The notes under the pieces are model-generated. The model was not told the DNA's origin. It ran no database searches and worked only from the letters and a program-made list of their open reading frames with translations. From a bacterium (GTDB taxonomy: Bacteria > Electryoneota > Electryoneia > Electryoneales > Electryoneaceae): 64,000 nucleotides of DNA. Below, in pieces: positions 26,213 through 34,476 of this stretch (within the stretch, counting starts at the first letter, position 1; each line of letters starts with the position of its first letter). The position numbers and the translations under genes are program-made. The DNA lies in the NCBI GenBank assembly GCA_020444265.1, contig JAHLLH010000006.1, positions 186,001 to 250,000 on the forward strand, written 5' to 3'.

Positions 26213-27694
26213 ATGACTGGCAAGCTTCGACTCGTGACGACCCTGGCCGCTTTCAGCGCCTTCGTCCTCACCCTCGCCCTCGCCATTCCTGCAGAGGCGA
26301 AGCACGCGAAGCAGGGATACATCTACGGCAAGGTGACCACCAGATCGGGCAACAGCTACACCGGCTTGATGCGCTGGGATGATGAGGAAACCTTCTGGGA
26401 TGATCTCTTTCATTCCTACAAGGAAAACCTCCCTTACTCCGACTATCTTGAGGGCCATTCACGCAGCTCCAAGAAGGATGTACGTGAAGTCGAACGTGAG
26501 CTGAAACGTGTCGAGCGTGAGGAAGAAGCGCTCAAGAAGCAATACGAGCGCATTGCGGACCGTCTGGCAAAAGCGAAAAGTGACGAGCAGCGTAATGAAC
26601 TGCGCGAAGAGCAGCTCGAGCTGATCGAAGACCGGACCGATATGGCGGAAGACCGTGCCCAACTCTTTGAAGAATTGGCCCGTCTTCGCGAACGCGACTC
26701 CAACCGGACCGTCTCCGTCCTCGGCGGGGCGCTGAAGATCAACTGGAACGATTGGAGCACGGGTGGACGTATCTTCATCGCCCGTTTCGGCGACATCAAG
26801 AAGATCACCGTCATCGGCAGTGAAGATGCCGAGCTCGAGATGCGTAATGGTTCCGTCTATACCGTTAGCGGCTATTCAAACGATGTCGGTGGTACGGTCA
26901 AGGTAAAGGATGCTGCGCTGGGCAACATCAGCCTCGAGTGGCGGAAGATCGACACCATCGAATTCATGGAAACGCCGAAGAATGTCGAGCCGGATGGGTA
27001 TCGGATGTACGGCACCCTCTACACCGATTCCGGCGAGTTCACCGGCTTCATCCAGTGGGATAGCGAAGAGTGCATCTCGACGGACAAGATCGATGGCGAC
27101 AGCCAGGATGGCCGTCTCTCGATCGATATGGGCCAGATCCAGACCATCGAACGTCGCAGCCGCAGCTCTTCAAAGATCATCCTTCAGGATGGCCGCACCC
27201 TCTACATGGAAGGCACCAATGATGTAGATGGTTCAATTCGTGGCATCATGGTTGAGACAAAGGGCCATGGCCGTGTCAAGGTGCCGTGGGATGCCTTTGA
27301 CCGTGTCGAGTTCAGCAATGATACCGGCGAAAGCGGCATGGGGTATGATGAGTACGCCCGTCAGTGGCAACTCAACGGAAGCGTGGTGGATGCTGCAGGC
27401 GTGGAACGCAAGGGACGGATTGTCTTCGACCTCGACGAGTCAGAAAGCTGGGAAATCCTCAACGGAGACCAGTTTGACATCGAGTTTGATGTTCCCTTCA
27501 GCCTGATCAAATCGATCCAGCCGCGCAGCCGCAATTTCAGTATCGTCGAACTGAGCAACGGTGAAAGTGTCCGTCTCGAGGCAAGCCAGGATGTCAGCTC
27601 GGACAACGATGGCGTACTGGTCTTCGACAAGGGCGAGAAGGACCCGACCTACATCCCATGGGATGAGATCGAACTGATTAAGTTCAGTCGTTGA
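26213..27694 (+). CDS. Secreted three-module protein with coiled-coil insert
   Basis: I do not recognise the family. The 493-residue protein has a signal peptide (AAFSAFVLTLALAIPAEA). It contains three diverged modules of about 130 residues. Each opens with a GxVxxxSGxxYTGxxxWDxEE-like strand pair (YGKVTTRSGNSYTGLMRWD; YGTLYTDSGEFTGFIQWD; NGSVVDAAGVERKGRIVFD). Each closes with a VPWxxIDxIEF-like strand (LEWRKIDTIEF; VPWDAFDRVEF; IPWDEIELIKF). The first module is split by a charged coiled coil at about residues 84-165. It follows the anti-sigma gene by 39 bases and is a good candidate target or sensor of the system. A strong terminator follows. Confidence 0.65.
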   Translation: MTGKLRLVTTLAAFSAFVLTLALAIPAEAKHAKQGYIYGKVTTRSGNSYTGLMRWDDEETFWDDLFHSYKENLPYSDYLEGHSRSSKKDVREVERELKRVEREEEALKKQYERIADRLAKAKSDEQRNELREEQLELIEDRTDMAEDRAQLFEELARLRERDSNRTVSVLGGALKINWNDWSTGGRIFIARFGDIKKITVIGSEDAELEMRNGSVYTVSGYSNDVGGTVKVKDAALGNISLEWRKIDTIEFMETPKNVEPDGYRMYGTLYTDSGEFTGFIQWDSEECISTDKIDGDSQDGRLSIDMGQIQTIERRSRSSSKIILQDGRTLYMEGTNDVDGSIRGIMVETKGHGRVKVPWDAFDRVEFSNDTGESGMGYDEYARQWQLNGSVVDAAGVERKGRIVFDLDESESWEILNGDQFDIEFDVPFSLIKSIQPRSRNFSIVELSNGESVRLEASQDVSSDNDGVLVFDKGEKDPTYIPWDEIELIKFSR

Positions 27695-27724
27695 CACGAC
27701 CTACCAGATTGACTGCCAGTCACA

Positions 27725-27750
27725 ACGCCCGGGGTTTCCCCGGGCGTTTG
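27725..27750 (+). terminator. Terminator of the sigma operon
   Basis: ACGCCCGGGG TTT CCCCGGGCGT is a near-perfect stem with a short loop, followed by TTGTTTG, 31 bases after the secreted-protein stop. Confidence 0.85.
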
Positions 27751-27876
27751 TTTGTGCTGACCCGCTCCCCATCTTCAGGACGTTTCAGATATACATGCCC
27801 AAATCCGTCCTGTTCCTTGAGACCAAACGGTACACGCCCTACCTTGACAGGGGAATCTTCAGAGGAGGATGGCACC

Positions 27877-28551
27877 ATGGAAGGACTTGCACAAGATCTG
27901 TTCCTGCTCTGCCTGAACGAGCGGAATGGCCGTCTCAGGTCATCCATGGCGAACTATGGGTTCGCGGGGGCGGTGCTGATGCATCTTGCAGACCAGAGAC
28001 GAGTGACCCTGGACGGTAAAAAGCTGATTGTGAACGATACCAGCACAACCGGGAATGATTTACAGGATGAAATGCTGGCACGGCTGGCGCGTGCGAAAAA
28101 ACCACGTTCCGTGCAATCCTGGGTCAGCAGCTTCGCCTCCGGCATCAAGAAGTTGCCCTCCAAAGTCGCCGAACCCCTTGTGCATGACGGGGTGCTGGCA
28201 CAGGATGTAAAGAAATTCCTCGGCATCTTTCCCATGCACTACTTCTTGGTCCGCGATCCGGGCCGTCACTCTGAGGTCATTGAGCGCATTCGTGCCATCC
28301 TGCTGCAAATGCGTGAAGCGGACCCCGAAAGTGTCGCGTTGATTGCATTGGGAAAATCCTTGGGGCTGGTCAATCGTCTCTTCACACGTGAAGAGCGTAA
28401 AATCGCCAAACCGGTGCTGAAAGAATTGACCAGCAAGGATGCGATGGCGCAAGCAGTTAGCGGTAGTATCGCCGCCGTCCAGGCCGCGATTGCCGGGGCT
28501 GTCGCCGCATCCACTGTCGCCGCCACATCGGGAAGTGGAGGTGGGTCGTAA
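27877..28551 (+). CDS. GPP34 (GOLPH3/Vps74) family protein
   Basis: A 224-residue protein of the Golgi phosphoprotein 3 family. In eukaryotes these proteins bind phosphatidylinositol-4-phosphate; bacterial members are uncharacterised. The amino end LAQDLFLLCLNERNGRLRSS, then FAGAVLMHLADQRRVTLDGKKLIV, and the later MREADPESVALIALGKSLGLVNRLFTREERK match the family. An AGAGGAGG site precedes the ATG at 27877, so the earlier open frame from 27691 is not used. The carboxyl tail is an alanine-rich helix ending in GSGGGS, which may be membrane-associating. It stands alone between two terminated or repeat-bounded regions. Confidence 0.75.
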   Translation: MEGLAQDLFLLCLNERNGRLRSSMANYGFAGAVLMHLADQRRVTLDGKKLIVNDTSTTGNDLQDEMLARLARAKKPRSVQSWVSSFASGIKKLPSKVAEPLVHDGVLAQDVKKFLGIFPMHYFLVRDPGRHSEVIERIRAILLQMREADPESVALIALGKSLGLVNRLFTREERKIAKPVLKELTSKDAMAQAVSGSIAAVQAAIAGAVAASTVAATSGSGGGS

Positions 28552-28569
28552 TTCCCCTTTTCACCTCTC

Positions 28570-28671
28570 TGTCATCCCCAGCACGCAACATGGTGGTAAC
28601 CATGTTGTTCGCGTAGCGAACCGGCGTGCGTCGGGGATCCCCCGAGGTGTCGCACCCGGATGGGGATGACA
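28570..28671. repeat. GTCATCCCCAGC inverted-end element, copy 1
   Basis: GTCATCCCCAGC at the left and TGGGGATGAC at the right bracket 102 bases that include ATGGTGGTAACCATG. The left 25 bases (GTCATCCCCAGC, then CGCAACATGGTG) recur at 29731. No gene lies inside. Confidence 0.6.
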
Positions 28672-28710
28672 CATGGTGGGTGGCATGCTCACCCCTCAAG
28701 AATGCAGGCT

Positions 28711-28730
28711 TGGCTATCTGCGATAACCAC
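28711..28730. repeat. Left arm of a 20-bp inverted pair around the HAD gene
   Basis: TGGCTATCTGCGATAACCAC is the exact reverse complement of 29696-29715. Both arms lie next to a GTCATCCCCAGC element, so the HAD gene at 28859 is enclosed by two inverted compound repeats. Confidence 0.8.
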
Positions 28731-28858
28731 GCCACCCTGACCGTCGCCCTATTCTCCCTCTTTCGATACGCGACCTGCTTCCCTCGCTTGTCCCGATCTA
28801 CTATCTTCCTCAAACCCTGCAGCGGCGGGGCCATCGTGAACCACAATCGGGGGAACCC

Positions 28859-29623
28859 ATGCTCAGCAGTCCGGTGATTGGTGTCGAGAATCCACGTATC
28901 ACAGCCAACGAAGCACGTGCCGCGTTAACCGCACGCATCCGTGGGGTACAGGATAAGGATAGCCATCCGGTCATCGTCTATGATCTCGATGCCACCCTGT
29001 TTGACAACCGCCCACGCGTCATGCAGATCATCGCCGATCTGTTGCTTAGCAAAGAGGCTGCAGAGTTTCCGGTCGAGGTCCGTCGTGCCGCTGGATCGGT
29101 TACCCCTCGAAAAATGAAATACCGTCTTACGGACACCCTGAAGGCGCATGGGATCGAGGACCCGAAGATCCTTAAGTGGTTCGAACAGGAGTGGTTCAAG
29201 CGCTTCTTCACCAATGAATACGTCCAGCTAGACCTTCCAACCCCCGGCGCGGTCGAGTTTGTCAACCAGATGCATGACATCGGTGTACGGACGGTTTACC
29301 TCACCGGACGTGACACCCCAGGCATGCGTGAAGGGACCCACGCCGCCCTCGTCCAGTACAAGTTCCCCGAGCCGGATGGCCAACGTTGCATTCTGATCAC
29401 CAAGCCGACCTTCGAGCAGCCTGATATGGAATACAAGATGGAGGTGGTCGAGGAGTTGAAGAAGCTGGGGACAGTCATCGGGGTTTTCGACAACGAGCCG
29501 AAGCCGATGAACGTGCTCACAGAAGCCTTCCCCGAAGCAGAGCACTTCTATCTCGACACCATGCACAGCCCCGATGTCGAGCCGCTTCTTCCGGGGATTC
29601 GTGTGCTGTCTGATTTTACGTAG
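28859..29623 (+). CDS. HAD-superfamily phosphatase
   Basis: A 254-residue cytoplasmic protein with HAD motif I YDLDATLFDN (nucleophile and general acid Asp), motif II YLTGRD (Thr/Ser position) and motif IV GVFDNEPKP (metal Asp). The insertion between motifs I and II is helical and about 120 residues long, consistent with a C1-type cap. The substrate cannot be deduced. The start has GGGGGAA upstream. It is monocistronic, with a perfect terminator 27 bases after the stop, and is bracketed by inverted repeats. Confidence 0.8.
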   Translation: MLSSPVIGVENPRITANEARAALTARIRGVQDKDSHPVIVYDLDATLFDNRPRVMQIIADLLLSKEAAEFPVEVRRAAGSVTPRKMKYRLTDTLKAHGIEDPKILKWFEQEWFKRFFTNEYVQLDLPTPGAVEFVNQMHDIGVRTVYLTGRDTPGMREGTHAALVQYKFPEPDGQRCILITKPTFEQPDMEYKMEVVEELKKLGTVIGVFDNEPKPMNVLTEAFPEAEHFYLDTMHSPDVEPLLPGIRVLSDFT

Positions 29624-29650
29624 ACCCTGTGCTACCCAATAGTATTCTGG

Positions 29651-29676
29651 CCCGGACAGCTTGATGTCCGGGTTTT
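29651..29676 (+). terminator. Terminator of the HAD gene
   Basis: CCCGGACA GCTTGA TGTCCGGG is a perfect 8-bp stem with a 6-base loop followed by TTTTC. Confidence 0.9.
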
Positions 29677-29695
29677 CTCTTTCTGGACAGGTAGT

Positions 29696-29784
29696 GTGGT
29701 TATCGCAGATAGCCACGCCACCCACGACCTGTCATCCCCAGCTCGCAACATGGTGCAAACCGGATCGTACGCTGGGGATGACAG
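29696..29784. repeat. Right compound repeat of the HAD region
   Basis: It begins with GTGGTTATCGCAGATAGCCA, the inverse of 28711-28730. It continues into CTGTCATCCCCAGC and ends GCTGGGGATGACAG, a 14-bp perfect inverted pair (29729-29742 with 29771-29784). Confidence 0.75.
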
Positions 29785-29941
29785 TGGGCCACCCTGAACT
29801 GGCGGGCGGTTCTGTCTCTCCTCAACCCAGACTCACACCTCACGCTCTCGCGAGCGTTGCATCTGCCATCTGGTGAACCCAACTTTCCGCCACCTTGAAC
29901 AACGAACATGTAAGCACCTTCGACCCACATCGAGGTAAATC

Positions 29942-31336
29942 ATGGCAGCGAACGCCTTACCCTTCCAGCACAGTCGAGCCTACCTGACTCGCCGTTTCTG
30001 GAACTGGTTCCCCCTCGGCCTGACCTATGCGTTCCTCTACATGGGACGTTACAACCTGACCGTCGCGAAGAATGCTCTTGGTCACCTGATGGACAAGGAA
30101 GCCTTCGGGATCATCTTCGCCGCAGGCACCATCACCTATGCTTTCGCCTTCCTGATCAATGGTCCGCTGACCGATAGAATCGGCGGGAAGAAAGCGATCC
30201 TGATTGGAGCAGCAGGATCCGGACTGATGAACCTGATTATGGGGTTTGCGGTCAAAGGCATCCTGCTTGGCACCAGTTCGCTGAACCTGACCATGATCTT
30301 CAGCATCCTCTACGCGATGAATATGTACTTCCAGAGCTTCGGGGCGGTGGCAATTGTTAAGGTCAACGCTTCCTGGTTCCATGTTCGTGAACGCGGGGTC
30401 TTCGGTGGGATCTTCGGCATCCTGATCAGCATGGGTATTTACTTTGCCTTTGACTGGGGGTATGCGATTGTCGAGGCGACCAGAGCCACTGTCACCTCCG
30501 ATCTGAGCTGGATCCAGACCATCTTGCGCAGCCTGACCGGTAGCAGCACCACCGCGGTGGATGCAACCTGGTGGGTCTTCTTCATCCCGACCATCCTGCT
30601 CTGGTCAATGTTCATCGTCGAGTTTTTCCTGCTGAGGGACCGTCCCGGCCAAGCTGGCCACGAGGACTTTAACACCGGTGATGCCTCGTCGGGAGACACC
30701 GATGAGACCTTCCACCTCGGGTCGATCCTTAAGAAGATCCTGACCAACAAGGTGATCCTGACCATCGCTGCGATCGAGTTCTGCAGCGGGGTGATGCGTA
30801 ACGGCATCATGCACTGGTACCCGATCTACATCAAGGAGCTGGGGTACGGCGCGGACCACTTCATGCGTCAACACTGGGGCCTGATCCTGATGCTCGCAGG
30901 TGTCTTCGGCGGCATGTTCGCCGGTTTCCTGTCAGACAAGGTGTTCGGGTCTCGCCGTGGCCCGGTCGCGGCTCTGCTTTACGGCTTGATGCTGATCGGC
31001 ACCATCGGCATGATGTTCAGCCTCGACGGCCACTGGGTCCAGCTGGGTGTCATTGTCGCCTTTATGAGCCTGAGTGTGATCGGTGTTCACGGGATGCTCT
31101 CCGGTACCTCGACGATGGACTTCGGCGGGCGTAAAGGTGCGGCAACAGCGGTCGGCTTGATCGACGGGTTCGTTTACCTCGGCACTGGTTTCCAGTCGCT
31201 CTCTCTCGGTTTCCTGACTACCGCGAGCTGGAACTACTGGCCGCCCTTCCTGCTGCCCTTTGCGATCATCGGACTCGTGCTCGCGATTCGCATCTGGTAC
31301 GCTTTCCCATCACCAACGAAGTCGAGCGGTCACTGA
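29942..31336 (+). CDS. MFS transporter, organophosphate:phosphate antiporter type
   Basis: A 464-residue inner-membrane protein with about 12 hydrophobic segments. The amino end WNWFPLGLTYAFLYMGRYNLTVAKNAL and GPLTDRIGGKKAIL match the OPA group that includes GlpT and UhpT (glycerol-3-phosphate or hexose-phosphate exchanged for phosphate). The central cytoplasmic loop is the expected length. GAGGT precedes the ATG. It is a single gene with a terminator after it. The exact substrate cannot be told from sequence. Confidence 0.85.
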   Translation: MAANALPFQHSRAYLTRRFWNWFPLGLTYAFLYMGRYNLTVAKNALGHLMDKEAFGIIFAAGTITYAFAFLINGPLTDRIGGKKAILIGAAGSGLMNLIMGFAVKGILLGTSSLNLTMIFSILYAMNMYFQSFGAVAIVKVNASWFHVRERGVFGGIFGILISMGIYFAFDWGYAIVEATRATVTSDLSWIQTILRSLTGSSTTAVDATWWVFFIPTILLWSMFIVEFFLLRDRPGQAGHEDFNTGDASSGDTDETFHLGSILKKILTNKVILTIAAIEFCSGVMRNGIMHWYPIYIKELGYGADHFMRQHWGLILMLAGVFGGMFAGFLSDKVFGSRRGPVAALLYGLMLIGTIGMMFSLDGHWVQLGVIVAFMSLSVIGVHGMLSGTSTMDFGGRKGAATAVGLIDGFVYLGTGFQSLSLGFLTTASWNYWPPFLLPFAIIGLVLAIRIWYAFPSPTKSSGH

Positions 31337-31353
31337 TTTGGCAAACATGTTTC

Positions 31354-31386
31354 AAGGGTGGTCCGGTGTGCCGGATCACCCTTTTC
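31354..31386 (+). terminator. Terminator of the OPA transporter
   Basis: GGGTGGTCCGG TGTG CCGGATCACCC forms a stem with one G-U pair, followed by TTTTCTCTTTC. Confidence 0.8.
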
Positions 31387-31441
31387 TCTTTCTCATGGCG
31401 TACCTTGTTTCAGGATACGGGCTTTAACCAATAGGAAGACG

Positions 31442-32596
31442 ATGAGACGGGTAACCCTTGCAATGCTGACCCTGCTGCTGATAACGAGTGGCGTACTGGC
31501 GCAGGTAACCTTGACAGCGGAAGACATCCCAAATGAACCAGGTTCGGTCTCCTGGTATTATGTGGAAGTGGATACGGCGACCGGGGACACCTTGGGGATT
31601 CCTGTTGTGATCTCACAACCCGGCCCCGATCAGGAGTGGGATTTTACAACCGGTAACTTCCAGACGATTGCGCGGGACTCCCTTTTTGACCCCAGCACTA
31701 CCGCCTATGCCGACAGCTTCCCGACTGCAAATCGCGGCCAGGTGAGCGAGGTCTTTTTTGGCCTGGGATTCGGGGATTCGGAACTGGGACGATTCGAACT
31801 GCTGAATGAAGAGGGATGGGGGCTTGTCGGTCTGACTGTCGCCTTCAGCATCGGCGGTGGGCCGGCCCCGACCATCCCGCTCGGGTTTGAGCCTGCTTTA
31901 CCGATCACACCTTTCCCTGTCGAAATGGGCGACTCATGGACTCTGACCGACACGCTGGAGACTATGTACGAGGACTCTTCTTCGGGCGCGGAATTCCTGA
32001 TTCGCTTCGAATATGGCGGCTTCAGCTCCGCCGATGCCTGGGGCAACGCCACCTATGAAGGTGGTGCTTCCGAATGTCTTCGTGTCCGGACCAGCTTCGG
32101 CGGTACGTTGAATGTCTACCCGATCATATTCGGCTTCCCGAGCCCGATTCCGATCTTTACCCAGGACTTTCCGGCTTCCATCGCGTACAACTGGTTCGCC
32201 CCGGAGGTCGGTGTGATTGCTACCATCACCTCGATGCCCGGCGAGGAAGAAGAAGTCTTCGATGAGGCTTCGTCAATCCGGAGACGGACTCTGACACCAA
32301 CTTCGGTGGGTGAAACAGTTGGGGAGATGCCTTCACGAATCACCCTCGCCCCTGCGTGGCCGAACCCGTTTAACGCGATGACATCGGTCCGTTTCAACAT
32401 TCCAGCCGAACAAGTGGTTCGTATGGCGGTTTACAATCTGCTTGGGCAACGTGTCACGTTGCTCGCCGACCATCGATTTGCCCCTGGTAGTCATCAACTT
32501 TCCTGGCAGCCCGTCCACCAGGCCAGCGGGCTCTATCTCCTCCGTCTGGAAACAGGCAACGAGCTGCACACCCAGCGTCTCCTGCTGCTGAAGTAA
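31442..32596 (+). CDS. Secreted sorting-domain protein
   Basis: A 384-residue exported protein. The ATG at 31442 follows AGGAAGACG and gives a signal peptide (LAMLTLLLITSGVLAQ). The frame is open back to 31358 but would overlap the transporter's terminator. The body is beta-rich and not recognised. The carboxyl end is a sorting domain: LAPAWPNPFNAMT (the usual Y replaced by W), YNLLGQRV, ASGLYLLRL and a terminal QRLLLLK. It ends at a bidirectional terminator. Confidence 0.75.
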   Translation: MRRVTLAMLTLLLITSGVLAQVTLTAEDIPNEPGSVSWYYVEVDTATGDTLGIPVVISQPGPDQEWDFTTGNFQTIARDSLFDPSTTAYADSFPTANRGQVSEVFFGLGFGDSELGRFELLNEEGWGLVGLTVAFSIGGGPAPTIPLGFEPALPITPFPVEMGDSWTLTDTLETMYEDSSSGAEFLIRFEYGGFSSADAWGNATYEGGASECLRVRTSFGGTLNVYPIIFGFPSPIPIFTQDFPASIAYNWFAPEVGVIATITSMPGEEEEVFDEASSIRRRTLTPTSVGETVGEMPSRITLAPAWPNPFNAMTSVRFNIPAEQVVRMAVYNLLGQRVTLLADHRFAPGSHQLSWQPVHQASGLYLLRLETGNELHTQRLLLLK

Positions 32597-32614
32597 TACC
32601 GACCTGGTGAGGAT

Positions 32615-32648
32615 AAAAAAGCCGGACCCCAACGGGGTCCGGCTTTTA
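32615..32648. terminator. Bidirectional terminator
   Basis: AAAAAAGCCGGACCCC AACG GGGTCCGGCTTTT is a perfect 10-bp stem with A and T runs on either side. It serves both the sorting-domain gene (+) and the small gene at 32667 (-). Confidence 0.9.
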
Positions 32649-32666
32649 TCATGAACGGGAGAGGTT

Positions 32667-33038
32667 CTAGCGGTCCAACGGATCGCCGCCATCATCCCGG
32701 GTGGGATACATGACCGTCCCACGTAGATCACCTGCACGGCGCGGGGTACGGATCGAGTATCCTTCTCCATCTTCTGTAACCGCCTTTCCCTCGACAGCCG
32801 ATGGCTCTTTGCTCGCATCGAAGGGATAAAAGGTAACCGCCACAGAGGCTCCATCAGGCAGCAGAGAACGCTCGAGTGATTGTACAGTCGAGTCTATCGC
32901 CCTGTGCGCGTTGGCACACAAGTCGGTCAACTCCATCCGAATCTCGACATCCTCAACCAGTTTCTCAATGGTCTCACCTAACGCCAGGATACGTCGCTTC
33001 GCTTCCCCGGCATAATCGAGCGCCAGTAGTAAACTCAT
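32667..33038 (-). CDS. Hypothetical small cytoplasmic protein
   Basis: I do not recognise this 123-residue protein. The first 65 residues are predicted helical (LALDYAGEAKRRILALGETIEKL and on), with heptad-like spacing that could form a helical hairpin or coiled coil. The remainder is polar and probably flexible, ending GGDPLDR. There is no signal peptide or membrane segment. It is divergently transcribed from selD, with 333 bases between the two starts, and ends at the shared terminator. Confidence 0.65.
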   Translation of the reverse strand: MSLLLALDYAGEAKRRILALGETIEKLVEDVEIRMELTDLCANAHRAIDSTVQSLERSLLPDGASVAVTFYPFDASKEPSAVEGKAVTEDGEGYSIRTPRRAGDLRGTVMYPTRDDGGDPLDR

Positions 33039-33371
33039 TCAGCCATCCTTGTATCCAATACCCCATCCTGCGGTTCAGGATGAGACACTGATCCAGCTTG
33101 TTCACTTTTATCGCAAGGGGGATGCCAGAATTGTCTGCATTGAGGCAAGTGAGACAGGAACGAGCGAGTTCTCTATCTGGGAACTACCCCCTAACTTCAA
33201 GCCTTATATTGCCCAAAGCGCGAGGCCGGACTTTGAATGGCCTCGTTGCCAGATGGGCACTTTGCCGTCTCTCCCCCCTCTCTTCGGTGAAATATCGATC
33301 CCTACCTTAGAGAAATAATTTGGGATTTTCGGTAATTTGTCTCGAAAACGAACATTCAACACGAGACAGGT
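33039..33371. other. Divergent promoter region upstream of selD
   Basis: A gene-free interval between the small minus-strand gene and selD. It should carry both promoters. I see no confident -35/-10 pair. Short frames here lack protein character. Confidence 0.4.
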
Positions 33372-34433
33372 TTGACTGCCAAAGGTGCGAAGCGCAGTTA
33401 CCGTCTCACCCAGTTCACACGATGCGCTGGTTGAGCCAGTAAACTGGATCCGGCGGTGCTGGATCGTCTGCTGCCACAGCTTCCAAAAACGGACCACCCC
33501 AACCTGATTGTCGGGCCATCTTCGCTGGACGATGCCGGTGTGTTTCGCTTGAGCGATACACTGGCATTGGTGCAAACGGTTGATTTCTTTACACCGATTG
33601 TCGATGACCCCGCCGATTACGGGCGGATTGCGGCCGCGAACAGCCTTTCGGATGTCTACGCGATGGGTGGAACTCCGATTACGGCCCTGAACATCGTCGC
33701 CTTCCCGGATGGAACAATCCCGGAAGAAGCGTTGGCTGAATTGCTGGTGGGAGCTGCGGAAATTTGTGAACTCGCAGGGGTGGCGGTTGCTGGTGGTCAT
33801 ACGGTTTCCGACCAGGAGTTGAAGTTCGGTTTGTCAGTGACTGGCACTGTCCACCCTGACAAACTGCTGACCAATAGCGGCCTGCGGCCCGGACAGCTTC
33901 TCTTCCTGACCAAACCGCTCGGCACAGGGCTGATATCGAATGCGATGATGAACGATGCCGCTCCGGCGGGATCGGTCGAGGCGATGATCGAAGTCATGGT
34001 CCGTCTCAACCGTGCCGCCAGCGAGGCAGCGCTCGCCGCACAAGCGACCGGGGCGACAGACATTACTGGCTTCGGTTTGCTTGGCCATGCACGTGAAATG
34101 GCCAAGGCATCCGGTGTCCAGCTTCTTATTGAGGCGTCCAAACTGCCGGTTCTCGATGCCGCACGGACCATCGCCGAATCTGGTTCCTATTACAGCGGTG
34201 GCGAGCGACGCAACCTTAGCTTTGTCGAGCGGGACGTCACCTTTGACGACTCCATTGATGAGGCAACAAAGAGGATTGTCTCCGATCCTCAGACATCCGG
34301 CGGCCTTCTGATTGGCATTTCCCCCGAGCACGAGAGCACGTTTCGGGAGAAGATGGATGAGGCAGGGGAAGAGGTTTGGATGGTTGGTCAGGTGGAACCA
34401 CTCACGGGTACATCTATCCACCTGAAGCGTTAA
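33372..34433 (+). CDS. selD: Selenophosphate synthetase with in-frame UGA (selenocysteine)
   Basis: SelD makes selenophosphate from selenide and ATP. A simple open frame starts only at GTG 33456, but upstream in the same frame the sequence encodes YRLTQFTRCAG, then TGA (33432-33434), then ASKLDPAVLDRLL. This aligns with E. coli SelD RLTQYSHGAG-C17-GCK20, so the TGA falls exactly on catalytic Cys17. The U-x-x-Lys spacing is kept. An 8-bp hairpin with a GGU loop follows. Later motifs are intact: SSLDDAGVF, DFFTPIVDDPADYGRIAAANSLSDVYAMGG, AGGHT, KPLGTG, DITGFGLLGH, DPQTSGGLL. The TTG at 33372 is the likely start (353 residues, Sec at 21). The frame is closed upstream by TAA at 33333, and the ribosome site is weak. 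Confidence 0.88.
33435..33465 (+). promoter_or_regulatory. Bacterial SECIS hairpin in selD
   Basis: Twelve bases after the UGA, GATCCGGC and GCTGGATC pair over eight base pairs (one G-U) around the loop GGU (stem 33447-33465). A short stem-loop close behind the UGA with G in the first loop positions is the described form of the bacterial SECIS element recognised by SelB. Confidence 0.8.
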
Positions 34434-34476
34434 CACCACTCTGGGGCATTGAAACAAGGGAAAGGCTGGCGAGGGC

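Noticed and set aside
28552-28858. Small gene at 28626-28877
   Set aside because: It lies within the inverted-repeat cluster upstream of the HAD gene and overlaps the HAD start. The translation has no recognisable feature.
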